Below are positions 47,758-59,558 of a stretch of DNA of 64,000 nt, one piece after another (the first letter of the stretch is position 1; each line of letters opens with the position of its first letter). The position numbers and the translations under genes were made by a program. The notes beneath the pieces were generated by a model. That model ran no database searches. It was not told the origin of the DNA and saw only the letters and a list, made by a program, of their open reading frames with translations. Source of the DNA: Sthenelais limicola (lineage: Eukaryota; Annelida; Polychaeta; Phyllodocida; Sigalionidae); contig OW804095.1 of NCBI GenBank assembly GCA_942159475.1, forward strand, positions 69,220,773 through 69,284,772, written 5' to 3'.

Positions 47758-49426
47758 AAATCTTTTATTTGTCTAAGGGATCGATGAACATAGAGATAAA
47801 TCACAAAGAGGTCTACATGTCTATATGAAACATAGGTTCCATTTCTACCGACAGTTACCTTTAATTTAGAGAGATTATTATCATATAGGACTGAGGTGAA
47901 CATATAATATGAGCTAGCTAACAAGGATGATGTATTAAAGACATAGGCGTAGATATACCCAATAATAATATACCTTATTGGAGGGTTAATAACTCGTTTT
48001 GGAGCTGATATGTGATCAATATATATATATTTCGTTATCTCGCCAATAGTGTACTATTATTGGACAAGTTAGGATAACAGCGGCAAGAGGCTATGACTTT
48101 TGCATTCGAATATACTCTTCTAATGCTTACAAGTATCGAGATAGGAAATAATAATAAAATAATAATAGCAGTAGTAATACCTGTATTTTGACATCAATCT
48201 GATTAACAGGAGGTTTTGTAATGACAGTACAAGGTGGAACAATATGGCACAGTACAGTGCTACTTAATGTTAAACAGAGTAGGAATACAAATAAAGTAAA
48301 AGCATAAGTATAGAATAATATTTACATATATATATATATATATATTTATGTTTAACATAACGGTATCGCACAAAATACAGTTTATCACCTGGCCAATTAT
48401 TCATGTGGGTGACATTGTCCAACTTAGTGAGAATATAATTGGGTTTTAATATTATGTACTATTGCGAATAAAATGATACTAGTTCTTTTCTAAATTGTTT
48501 CTGATTTTCTATCTTATGTAGTTTGGTGGGGAGGTTGTTCCATGGCATGGCAACATGGCAACATGATTTACACTTGAATAAACACGGAGGAAAACTTACC
48601 TTTTTTCTCTTGTTAGTCCTTTGGAGTCCCATGCTTTGGAATTAATGGCAAAAGATAGGAAGAGGAAGTGGCTGGAAAGTGGCAAAACACAAGGCAATCG
48701 CAGCGGAAGCATATGATTCTATACTGGGTAAATAGATAGAACCCATGGAGAATGTAGTACGAGGGACACTATTGCACTGTCCAAGATGTTCGTTTTTTCC
48801 AAGGATGTATCAGTCTATAGCTGTGTACTGGGGGAGGCAGAGGGAATGGCAATGTCATACCACATGTGTTGAACTGGTGCAAATTACCACACTACTTGCA
48901 CCCATACAAATAGAATGTGATAGACACCAACCCGTATCCACATCTAGCCGCACACACCTCTACCCCTATACATCACTACCCTTTATTTCACCTTGGGAAT
49001 GGAGTGTCCATAGACTTTGTATAGACTCACTGTATGCAAGTGAGCGGGAAGAAATATGTTTCATTTGTCTCTAGGGACGAAACAGATGACCCAGTTTATC
49101 CTTCTGCATTTTCATTGGTTATCCTGAAAGTAGGCCAAGGTTGTCATAGGGACACGCCATGCCATGACGTTACGTCGTCTACTAAGCATTGAAACTGCGG
49201 CGGCCGTCATCAACGTCACGACGGCCGTCATAAACTCAAGCGCTAATGGAACCCTTGCCGTATTTCTTTCGCAGCAAGTTACCTTAGCTAAAAGCATTTT
49301 AATATGTTTAAAATTGTTTGTAAGAGGTCAAATAAATCTCGAACTGACCTTAGTGCATGTCTGTGGGATCGTTCAGTTCAGATGATCCCACAGAGAGCAC
49401 TGTGGTTAGTTCCATCTATATACACT
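47758..49426. other. No gene recognised; isolated satellite seed
   Basis: Holds a (TA)n tract at 48319-48345 and, at about 48950-48990, two isolated units of the 16-bp satellite that starts 440 bp further on. A CG-rich stretch with GGCCGTCAT repeats lies at 49165-49240. Confidence 0.4.
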
Positions 49427-51650
49427 TCTACCCCCACACACCTCTACCCCTATGCACCTCTACCCCTATACATCACTACCCCTATACACCTCTACCCCTT
49501 TACATCACTATCCCTATACATCACTACCCCCACACACCTCTACCCCTATACACCTCTACCCCTATACACCTCTACCCCTATACACCTCTACCCCAACACA
49601 CCTATACCCCTATACATCACTACCCCTATACATCACTACCCCTATACACCTCTACCCCTATACACCTCTAACCCTATACACCTCTACCCCTATATATCAC
49701 TACCCCTATACACCTCTACCCCTATACACCTCTACCCCTATACACCTCTACCCCTATACATCACTACCCCCACACACCTCTACCCCCACACACCTCTACC
49801 CCTATAAATCACTACCCCTATACACCTCTACCCCTATACACCTCAATCCCCACACACCTCTACCCCTATACACCTCTACCCCTATATATCAATACCCCTA
49901 TACACCTCTACCCCCACACACCTCTACCCCTATACAACACTACCCCCACACACCTCTACCCCTATACACTTCTACCCCTATACATCACTACCCCTATACA
50001 CCTCTACCCCTATACACCTCTACCCCCACACACCTCTACCCCTATACACCTCTACCCCTATACATCACTACCCCCACACACCTCTACCCCCACACACCTC
50101 TACCCCTATACACCTCTATCCCTATATATCACTACCCCTATACACCTCTACCCCCACACACCTCTAACCCTATACACCTCTACCCCTATACATCAATACC
50201 CCTATACATCACTACCCCTATACACCTCTACCCCTATACACCTCTATCCCTATACACCTCTACCCCCACACACCTCTAACCCTATACACCTCTATCCCTA
50301 TACACCTCTACCCCTATACATCACTACCCCCACACACCTCTACCCCTATACACCTCTACCCCTATACACCTCTACCCCCACACACCTCTACCCCTATACC
50401 CCTCTATCCCTATACACCTCTACCCTCTATCACTACCTCTATACACTTCTACCCCTATACCTTACTACCCTATACACTTCTACCCCTATACACCTCTACC
50501 CCTATACATCACTACCCCTATACACCTCTACCCCCACACACTTCTACCCCTATACACCTCTACTGCCACCCTGCTTTACTCCCACACACCTCTACCCCCA
50601 CACACCTCTACCCCCACACACCTCTAACCCTATACACCTCTACCCCTATTCACCTCTACCCCCACACACCTCTACCCCTATACACCTCTACCCCTATACA
50701 CCTCTACCCCTATACACCTCTACCCCCACACACCTCTACCCCTATACACCTTTACCCCTATACACCTCTACCCCTATACACCTCTACCCCCACACACCTC
50801 TACCCCTATACACCTCTACCCCTATACACCTCTACCCCTATACACCTCTACCCCTATACACCTCTACCCCCACACACCTCTACCCCTATACACCTCTACC
50901 CCTATACACCTCTACCCCTATACACCTCTAACCCTATACACCTCTACCCCTTTACACCTCTACCCCTATACACCTCTACCCCTATACATCACTACCCCTA
51001 TACACCTCTACCCCTATACATCACTACCCTTATACATCACTACCCCTATACACCTCTACCCCTATACATCACTACCCTTATACACCTCTACCCCCACACA
51101 CCTCTCCCCCTATACACCTCTACCCCTATACATCACTACCCTTATACACCTATACCCCTATACACCTCTACCCCTATACATCACTACCCCCACACACCTC
51201 TACCCCTACACACCTCTACCCCTATACACCTCTACCCTCACACAACTCTACCCTTTTCCACCTCTACCCCTATACTTATACTCCCACACACCTCTACCCC
51301 CACATTACTCTACACCCCCACCTCCACTCCCCACATCTCTACTACCACACACTTCTACCCCTATCCACAACTACCCCTCACACTTCTACCCCCTCACTCC
51401 TTTACCCCCACACTACTCTACCCCCACAAACCTCTACCTGTATACATCTCTACCCCTCTACCCTTATACACCTCTACCCTTGTGCAGCTCTATACCCCCC
51501 AGACCTCCACCCTTATAACCACTACACCCACACACCTCTACCCCTATAGTCTCTACCACCACACACCTGTAGCCCTAGCCACCTTTGCCCCACACACTTC
51601 TACCCCAACATACCTCCACCCCACATGTATATACACCTCAACCCCCACAC
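49427..51650. repeat. 16-bp satellite (CTACCCCTATACACCT)n, about 2.2 kb
   Basis: More than 130 units with variant blocks CATCACTACCCCTATA and CCCACACACCTCTACC. It decays progressively after about 51230. The unit has no stop codon in any + strand frame, so three long artificial ORFs cross it; they are not genes. Several units read CTAACCCTATA, which contains the telomere-like CTAACCC. Confidence 0.95.
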
Positions 51651-52371
51651 ACCTGGGGTCTGGAACCATTATTTATGAAGTTATCATCTATTTACGCAAT
51701 TTATTCTATTTGACCTTGACCCCTTGGTCTAAGGTCATATCAGAAGGTGACAAACTCTTTACTACAGATGATTTCTGATTACTATTTCATATACTTAAGC
51801 TCTTGGACTATTATTTGTGTTTTTTCAATCAATTTACCCAATTCATGTCAATTTGACCTTGACCCCTTGTTTCAAGGTCAGATCTGATGTTGTCAAATGA
51901 TTGCCCATACATGATTTCCTATTAGTGTCTAATGAACACCTGGGGTCTGGAACCATTATTTATGAAGTTATCATCTATTTACGCAATTTATTCTATTTGA
52001 CCTTGACCCCTTGGTCCAAGGTCAAATCAGATGGGGACAAACTCTTTACTACAGATGATTTCTGATTACTATTTCATATAATTAAGCTCTTGGACTATTA
52101 TTTGTGTTTTTTCAATCAATTTACCCAATTCATGTTAGTTTGACCTTGACCCCTTGTTTCAAGGTCAGATCTGATGTTGACAAATGATTGCCCATACATG
52201 ATTTCCTATTAGTGTCTAAGAACACCTGGGGTCTGTAACCATTATTTATAAAGTTATCATCAATTGATGCAATTCATGTCTAGGCCTATTTGACCTTGAC
52301 CCCTTGTGGTCAAATCCAATGGTGACAAATGATTTCTCACAGATGATTTCCTATTAGTGCTTGATATACTT
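51651..52371. repeat. 287-bp tandem repeat, 2.5 units, with nuclear-receptor half-sites
   Basis: Units start ACCTGGGGTCTG at 51651, 51938 and 52224. Each full unit contains two TGACCTTGACCCCTTG segments followed within about 20 bp by AAGGTCA (51711/51731, 51854/51872, 51998/52016, 52141/52159), and the partial unit has one (52291). Confidence 0.9.
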
Positions 52372-52640
52372 ACACTCTAAAAGTGTAGTCCCCCACCCCC
52401 ACTTCTTAGTTTCCCCATCATTATAGCATGCTTGAGACCGATAATTATGTGGGTCTGAAAGATACTGAGAGCTTTTTACGCTGGTTCAGGGTCAATTGAA
52501 AGTTTTACGCTGTGGCACCAGTAACAATAAAAAATCATGCTGTAACACAGTACGCTTATGTTGTGCGGTGAAACAGCGTATGCACAATTGGAAAACGTCC
52601 TGCAGCAGCGTAATTTCCCGTTGACTTGTTAGAGTGTATA
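52372..52640. mobile_element. MITE with TACACTCTAA ends and GCGTAAA motifs
   Basis: Ends TACACTCTAA and TTAGAGTGTA are inverted copies. The interior has TTTTACGCTG, CAGCGTATGC and CAGCGTAATTT. Related to 15012-15245. Confidence 0.65.
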
Positions 52641-53225
52641 GCCTAGCCACTTATTTGAAAAGGCCTTATTTGGCTACTCAAGCTAGTAGGCGGCAGATTT
52701 ATCATATTTTATCATTGTCAATGTGTCTGTTGTATAATTATGAACCTACAGGCCTATACTTTATTGTTCATTCCATACTACCATTAAAACGTTATACTCA
52801 GTTGACTCTCAGTTCCTTGCAGAAACTTTCAGCGCGATAGACAGGGTCCCTGTAAATTTACGGACCCTGTTTATCTTCTGAGGCTATAGGAGAGGCAAGC
52901 GTACAAGGGTACCAGTGGGTGTTGACTCATAGGGAGAGAGAGCGTGACTCTGGTTGCATTCGGGAATAGGCCTATACCAACATAGCAGACCTTAGTGGTT
53001 GCATTCAGGGAGCATATATAATTATGCTTTGTACATACATACATAGCCAATATTTAGCCAAGCTCAAATGCTATAACTTTTGAAATAATAGTCCGATTTG
53101 AACATAGTTGGTGTCATAGGCTTTGAAATGAAGAGACAAAACCAGAAAAGTTCACATTGTATAGCTAGGGGGACCGGGAGCCCTTTAATTTTGGGGAAAG
53201 AATTATTGAAGAGGTATAGGTGTGT
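52641..53225. other. No gene seen; one hairpin
   Basis: A hairpin ACAGGGTCC/GGACCCTGT lies at 52841-52870. GTTGCATTC(a/g)GG occurs at about 52954 and 52997 and again near 58848 and 58897, so this may be the 5' part of repeat copy B. Confidence 0.4.
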
Positions 53226-53369
53226 GTGTGTGGGCGGGGGGGGGGGGGGGGGGGGGGGGAAGAGGATGAGGACAGGAAGGTAGGAATGGGAGGAGGAAGA
53301 AGGAAGGGATCGAGGCAGTGGAGGAAGAAGAGGAGAGGTGAAGGAGGGGGGGGATAAAAGGGGAGGGAG

Positions 53370-53640
53370 ACACAACTTTTTTTACGACCAACTTTTTTTT
53401 ACGACCAACTTTTTTTACGACCAACTTTTTTACGACCAACTTTTTTTACGACCAACTTTTTTACGACCAACTTTTTTTACGACCAACTTTTTTACGACCA
53501 ACTTTTTTTCGACTAACTTTTTTGACAACCAACTTTTTTTTCGACTAACTTTTTTTTCAACCAACTTTTTTTTTTACTCAACTTTTTTTTACGACCAACT
53601 TTTTTTCGACTAACTTCGACCAAGTTTTTTTTCAACAATT
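53370..53640 (+). repeat. Minisatellite (ACGACCAACTTTTTTT)n
   Basis: About eighteen units of 13-17 bp, reverse complement of the array at 2640-2965. Confidence 0.9.
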
Positions 53641-54195
53641 TTTTTCAACCATTTTTTTCAACCAGCATTTTTTACGGCCAACTATTTTTTTTGACAAACT
53701 TTCTTTTTGACACTTTTTCTGTCTCAGAGAAAGAATGTACCTGTCCAGACATTACTCATTATTATTAAGGAGGGGGGTAATAATAGGGGAGGGAGAGCAA
53801 GGGAGGTAGTCGGGGAGGGGAAGGAAAATTGATAGATATATAGGTGGGGGGGGTGCAAATATTTTTCCATGAAACCCTCTTATATCAGTCAGTAGGGAGT
53901 TTCGACACCGCTCACCTATCCGCAAACGTATCCGTATCCTTATTACAATAGGGATGCGTGACCCGGGCGTACTGGAGCCTCACATTTAGTTTCAGCAGAC
54001 GACCCTACACGCACGCAAGACCGACGCCTTGCCGTTGGTGTGCTTACCGAGTAAACTCAGGGAGAGCCCGTTAGGTCGGCACCCAAGATGGCGGTCTCTG
54101 ACCGGGTCTCCGATGCTATAGTAGTGTTTTTTTAAAACATGCTTTCTGCGATAAAAGGGTAAACTATCGCCAAACTTGCTAGGCAAGGACATTAA

Positions 54196-56567
54196 CCCAT
54201 TTAAACCGAAAGTTGCAAAAATCATTCAATCATCTTGAAACTTTATTAGAATGATGGGAGGGGTACTGTGAGAACATGGGAGAAATTTCGTGAAATTTGC
54301 TTGAATAGGTTCTGAGATATAGGGTGGGTCGAAAACGACCCCTTTAGGACAATATGGGGTCAAATGTGGGGTTAAATCTGGGACCCCAGTGGAGACTAGG
54401 GTCTACATAATAATGATATAATAGGGCATATTAGTGGAGTTAGTGGAGACCCCCAAATGGCTAATTTTGAGATGGAATTTGGTACAGAGGTAAATTTGTT
54501 CATCCTCTATGATTTTAGATGGGACCACTTTCTAAAATATGAAAATGGTTTCCATGGCAACCGATGATTGGTATTTTTCTCACATTTTAGGAATAAATAG
54601 CCAGATAATTGGATCTATTCAATACATAACAAAAGGCAGGCATTCATTATGAAAGGTCTCGTGGTACAAAATTAGATGATATATATATATTCTTTGATTT
54701 TACATATTTCAGTTGCCATGGCAACCACATTTATCCTCAGATTTGTCCTGAACAATTGACTTTGTGTGTTTGAATAACAATAATATCTGGAAAGTCCACA
54801 ATATTAGCAATGTCCCTTATTTTGGGATACCAGGTCTATGAAAAGAATATGTCTAATCAGACCGTTGCTATGGCAATCAATGGCCATCTTTATCATAAAA
54901 ATGGTTGCCATAGCAAAGACAATAATATGTAAAATGTTGAAAAACGGATATTATTTGATTATCTGTCAGTAGAGCTTTCATATGAATATCTGCTTATGGG
55001 TCTATGTTTATTAGGGGTTATTCATATCAAGTATGTGAAGATTCCATATACAAAGTTTGGTATCCATCAACAATGTGTAAATTGATTCAAAAGTGGTTAC
55101 CATGCCAAAATTCTATGCAAAGTTATCCTGAAAATGAACATATTTCATTAGTTTGGTCTCTAAAATTACAGCTCATTACTGGTTTTGAGGGATTTCCGCA
55201 TTTTATGGTTCTCATACAGCTTTAATGGCCAAACTCCAAATTTTGGTGCAAAATAGGGCATATTACATATTAACAGCAGCGCCATACAGAGAGTGGTGGA
55301 AACCGCCCAAACTAAGTGCTAGGCGGGCAGCACACAGAAGCCTTATGTATTAACCATAGGCTTCTAACTTTCTCCTTTTTCTCTCAGAATTTGAGTTATT
55401 GTATGGTACTGTAAGCTATCCAATATTATTAAATGACATGTTAAGATTGGTCATGCTTAAAAAGAGAACATTTAATCCACTAGATTTTAGTATATGGCAA
55501 CTTTTGCACGTCCAGCGGTAGCCCGGGTGCGGTTCGGCCCGCATAGCTAGGTGAGTCAACTGGTCTGCGCATGCGCAGAATGACAGAAGTTCATCCCGCA
55601 GTTACTGGTACGCACTGGAGACGGAATATGTAAAGGGGGCTATTGATGATAATGTGGTTGCTATGGCAACTAAAACATGCAAAACCATGGAAAACATATA
55701 TCATATGATTCAGCATCCAAAGACCTTTCATATGAGGCCTTGCTTACTGATGTATGTTTAATAGAACAGATTTTATGGCCATTATTTTGCCATTTTCCCT
55801 TAAAAAACCTATTCTCACCATTAAAACGGTTGCCATAGCAACGACAATATGTAAACTGTATTAAAACCTATATTTTCAGATTCTCTATTATTAGAGATTT
55901 TTAATGAATATCTACTCATCAATGTATGTTTATTAGTTCAAATTATGTCTCTTTTCTTCCAAAAATGCCATTTTTCACCTTTAAATCTGTTGCCATGGCA
56001 ACCAATTTTATATTCCAGAATGTGGACTCTTCCAAAATGATAGAGAATCCAAAAATCTACCTCTGTACCAAATTTGGGGATGTTTTGTCCTTAACTAACC
56101 CTACTAATAGAGGTTCTCTGCTAAAGTGGGCAGTCAGTAACAATAAGGCTTTTCTACCCCATATTGTCCTAATGGGGTCGTTTTCGACCCAACCTTAAAG
56201 AACCTTAATTCTTTTCTTACCAAATGTTGATAATTCTAGTTTAAGTATGAAAATGGATGCCTGAGGTATTGGTTATTTCATTCTATGCATTTTTTTGGTA
56301 AGATTACTCATTATATTGCCATTTAGAATCACCTTTTCTGTTTAGATATCACTTTTTTTAAGCAAGCAGACAACAGTGATGGTCACGTGACCTAAAATGG
56401 TGCGTTATCATGGCGTTGTCATGGCAACACTTTTTACGCAATTTGGAGGATCTATACTTCCCATACATATCATTTTCATTACTTATTTAATTTGAAATCA
56501 ATATAATAATACTGTTAAAAAAACCATCTAACATGGGTCGAAAACGACCCCTTTAGGGACAAATGGG
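54196..56567. mobile_element. piggyBac-like non-autonomous element, 2.4 kb
   Basis: TTAA at 54192-54195 and 56568-56571 bound a segment starting CCCATTT and ending AAATGGG. Hairpins GGGTCG-AAAA-CGACCC lie at 54326-54341, 56175-56190 (reverse) and 56535-56550, next to CCTTTAGGACAATATGGGG or its reverse complement. No transposase is visible. The interior carries a series of GTTGCCATGGCAAC palindromes. Confidence 0.7.
54547..56428. promoter_or_regulatory. Series of nine RFX X-box-like palindromes
   Basis: GTTGCCATGGCAAC or close variants lie at 54548, 54712 (perfect), 54864, 54904, 55096 (weak), 55657, 55829, 55989 (perfect) and 56415, each 14 bp. They fit the RYYNYY-AT-RRNRAC X-box pattern bound by RFX factors. 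Single similar sites also occur at 13262 and 26125. Whether they are bound is unknown. Confidence 0.6.
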
Positions 56568-57020
56568 TTAACAACATGTTTAATATTGATCCCAAACCTT
56601 CTTTTTAAATGTAAAATGGCTAGATAGCTCGTCATATACTTAGGTATAATCCATGCAACAGATGCCTTTCTTACGTATACTCCTGAGCAGGGGCCGGTAT
56701 CGACCCTCATTACCTATGCACAACCTGACATAGTGACCTAATTCCGCCCCGTTACGTACGTTTTGCTCCTGAGGAGCGTCTGTCGAAACTCTCTATTCTC
56801 CTCCTCCTCTCCCTCTCTCTCTGTCCCTCCCTCTCTCTCCCTCCTACACCTTAGGCCTACTAAGCTCCTACTACACCGACGTAGGCCCCCTGTGATTTTA
56901 GCCATTTTTGGCAATCAAATTAATATCTTCAAATTAAAATAAACGTCCAGTAAATTGTTGGATTCCTATAAGAAGTAGAAACACAACTGCCTCTACAATC
57001 CAAGTGCGGAAGGCACTTGT

Positions 57021-58249
57021 AGCCTATACAATGAAATCTTCCTTTCGTCGAGTTTTGCCTACTCGAGGAATCTCGCAGCATGCGAGCTCATGCGAGATTT
57101 GTTACGGCTCGGTGAACCCTGCGCTCCCAGAGGGAACAGAAACAGGGTACACGTCGAACTGCACCCTGGCCGATCGGGTCCCTGTGTTTCCGTGAGTGGC
57201 GAGAGAGCACACCACTCTAAAAGGGAGGGCTGATCATCATGTATAAGGAGGGGAGGGCTAATATTATGTTTGGGCTAAGTTTATGTAGTAAGTCCTTACT
57301 TAATTTGCCTTAGCCCTTACATCAGGTGGTCTTGAATTCTATTATAGAAAAAGATAGGCTTGCTCTCAGACTCTATTGACACACCAAACTCTTGAGCAAG
57401 TTTGCATCTCCCCCATGGACACAATAATGAATGGTCCTCTTCATACTGACAGGTCCCCGCTCCCGATTTGCCTGCGCTGGTCAGTGGCTGGTGCGTGGAA
57501 GGGACTTACCACGCACTCTGACAGCCCCTGACCAGTGCAGGGATGGACATTTCTCCAATCTGGACAGAACTCATATCATTCATTCTTTAATGAAACCAAA
57601 TATCATCTCCCTACTCCTTCTCCCCCTCCTCCGTTTCCTCCCCTACTCCTCCTTTACCACTCGGCCATGCCCGACTCCCCAACTCAGGTTGTTGATCTTT
57701 CCTCACTCCACTGCACCCGCGCATGACGTCACACCATTTAGCGGGACCCACGTAACGGTGCGAGATTTTATTAACATGTTTTTTTATGTAGTACAATTCC
57801 CACCATAGTTATATGTGCAACCCTCTTTTTTTCTACAATCTAAACTGGTCCTGTCTTATTTAGGCCTTTCAGCTAGCCGTTTTTTGCGTGCATTTTCGTA
57901 CATTTCCGTCAACGCATCATCGCCAACATATTTGCCTTTGTTTACCCATGTCCACTAGCCCTGGGAAACCCCCTCAATGGTCTATGACGTCATGTCATGC
58001 CTCGCTGATCATGCCTCGCTACCCGCGACGGCCCACGCTACTCACCGCGCTTATGTAATCGCAGGTAGACAGTCACCCCTCCCCTCCCCTTAATGCCTAG
58101 GGAAAAAGCTCTATCAAAAGAAAGGATGATATTTCATAATTTAAACTTCTTTAATTTAGGGTAATTTGCGGGCGGGTGGGTAAATTTCTATGTGGGTGGG
58201 TAAATCTCTTACTTCACCTGCCAGGTTGGCGGGTAAAGAAAAAAGTTAA
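57021..58249. other. No gene recognised
   Basis: Mixed unique DNA, CG-richer in places (57100-57190, 57990-58060), with short open frames but no motifs. A dispersed repeat piece shared with 44.85 kb lies at 58122-58245. Confidence 0.4.
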
Positions 58250-58409
58250 TTTCGTACTCTGGACTCCCTGTCTCTCTCTCTTCCTCCCCTCTTCCTCCTC
58301 CCCGTCCTACTAGCTCACTACCATACCTGTTACAAACCCCTCCCCCCCTTCTCCTCGATCTCTCTTCCTTCTCCTGCCCCACCTCAACTACCTTCTCCTG
58401 GGGGAGGCA

Positions 58410-59558
58410 GTCTAGGTCCAAAGATGGGACAGTCCCTTCAAACAAAGGGAAAGCCTCTCGCCTCAAACTGCAAAGTGCCCTTATAATGACTCCCTTACTT
58501 AAATCTTTAATCCCGGGGATTCCCCAGCTCCCGGGAATTCCCCAGCCGAGACTTACTGCGGCACCATTAGGTTTCAGGAAACCTGTACTAACAATGTTCA
58601 TTTTACCTGATTGCACCAATAATAAAATTACAGCCACTTCATAGAAACAGTTTTCTATCAATATTGCAAAGTATTGAAGTTAAACCATGTTAACTATTTT
58701 ACTTTTTGATAGTTGTAACAGTTATTTGTCTTCATGTAAGCGGCTATTTCAGATTTCTACCAGCTGCAGGTTATACCCTACCAGCTCCAGTTTACAAGGC
58801 ATGCATGTGTTACGTAACATAACCGAGCTCACTACCAAACTCTCAGTGGTTGCATTCGGGAAGTAACTCTACCCAGCTCAAGCCAATTCTCAGTGGTTAC
58901 ATTCGGGAAGCTAATGTGTTGTATACCAACTGTCTCTGTCTCTGTCTGTCTCTGTCTGTGTCTCTGTCTCTCTCTGTGATTTCTTTATCCACTTTTTTAA
59001 GACCAACCATATTTTTTTGGACAAACTTTATTTTTGACACTTTTTCTGTCTCTCTCAGAGAAAGAATGTACCTCTCCACACATTACTCATTATTATTAAG
59101 GAGGGGGGAATAAAAGGGGAGGGAGAGCAAGAGAGGTAGGAGAAGGAAAATTGATAGATGGAAAGGTGTGTGCGGGGGGGGGGTGCACATTTTTTCCATG
59201 AAACCCTCTTATGTCAGTCATTCTAGCTCATCTCTCCTCTCCCTCTCTTCTCCTCCCCCCTCTCTCTCTGTCCCTCCCTCCTACACGTTAGGCCTACTAC
59301 CCTGATGTAGGCCCCCTGTGATTTTAGCCATTTTTGGCAACCAAATTAATATCTCCAAATTAAAATAAACGTCCAGTAAATTGTTGGATTCCTATAAGAA
59401 GTAGAAACACAACTGCCTCTACAATCCAAGTGCCGAAGGCACTTGTTCCATTAAAGACTGCAAAATGTCATTATATTCCCATTAAAACGCTCAGTCTTAG
59501 GTGAGGAGACCGATTTGCGAAGTAGGCTGATATCTGATCTGAGGGTTTGGACCTAGAG
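58410..59558. mobile_element. hAT-like element split by repeat copy C
   Basis: The left part (58410 to about 58485, GTCTAGGTCCAAAGATGGGA) and right part (59447-59558, AAGACTGCAAAATGTCATT to TTTGGACCTAGAG) are the two halves of the MITE intact at 12195-12377. The flanks GGGAGGCA and TGGAGGGCA may be a worn 8-bp duplication. Confidence 0.7.
58483..59446 (+). mobile_element. Hairpin-ended repeat family, copy C, nested in the hAT-like element
   Basis: The right boundary is exact: the terminal hairpin (59427-59445) plus T is followed at once by hAT sequence TCCATTAAAGACTG. The left boundary is near 58483, where the hAT alignment stops after TTATAAT; it could lie further right if this hAT copy was longer. 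It contains GTGGTTGCATTCGGGAAG twice, a TCTGTCTC tract, a short form of the CCAAC array, AGAGAAAGAATGTACCT and the conserved 3' block. No target duplication is evident. Confidence 0.65.

Larger units (their letters stand above)
53895..56793. mobile_element. TIR element with TA flanks, interrupted by a TTAA element
   Basis: GGGAGTTTCGACA (53895-53907) and TGTCGAAACTCTC (56781-56793) are inverted ends, with TA on each side, consistent with a TA target duplication (Tc1/mariner type; inferred). Without the nested 54196-56567 segment it is about 530 bp and non-coding. The left arm contains CAAGATGGCGG (54084-54094), a YY1-like site. Confidence 0.65.
53226..57020 (+). mobile_element. Hairpin-ended repeat family, copy B, interrupted
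   Basis: Holds a poly-G run (53229-53260), GA-rich DNA, the ACGACCAACTTTTTTT array, AGAGAAAGAATGTACCT, TTACTCATTATTATTAAGGA and TTTCCATGAAACCCTCTTAT. After the insertion at 53895-56793 come the CT-rich tract, the GGCCCCCTGTGATTTTAGCC block and the terminal hairpin at 57001-57019. The 5' limit is uncertain. Confidence 0.7.

Noticed and set aside
49304..50279. Long ORFs of up to 275 codons (Tyr-Thr-Pro-Leu repeats)
   Set aside because: They are a by-product of a 16-bp satellite with no stop codon in any + strand frame; the same repeat peptide appears in all three frames.
49427..51650. CRISPR-like regular array
   Set aside because: Contiguous 16-bp units without unique spacers, in an intron-bearing genome.
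57431..57808. 125-codon ORF on the + strand
   Set aside because: Proline-rich because of CT-rich DNA; no motif and no splice support.
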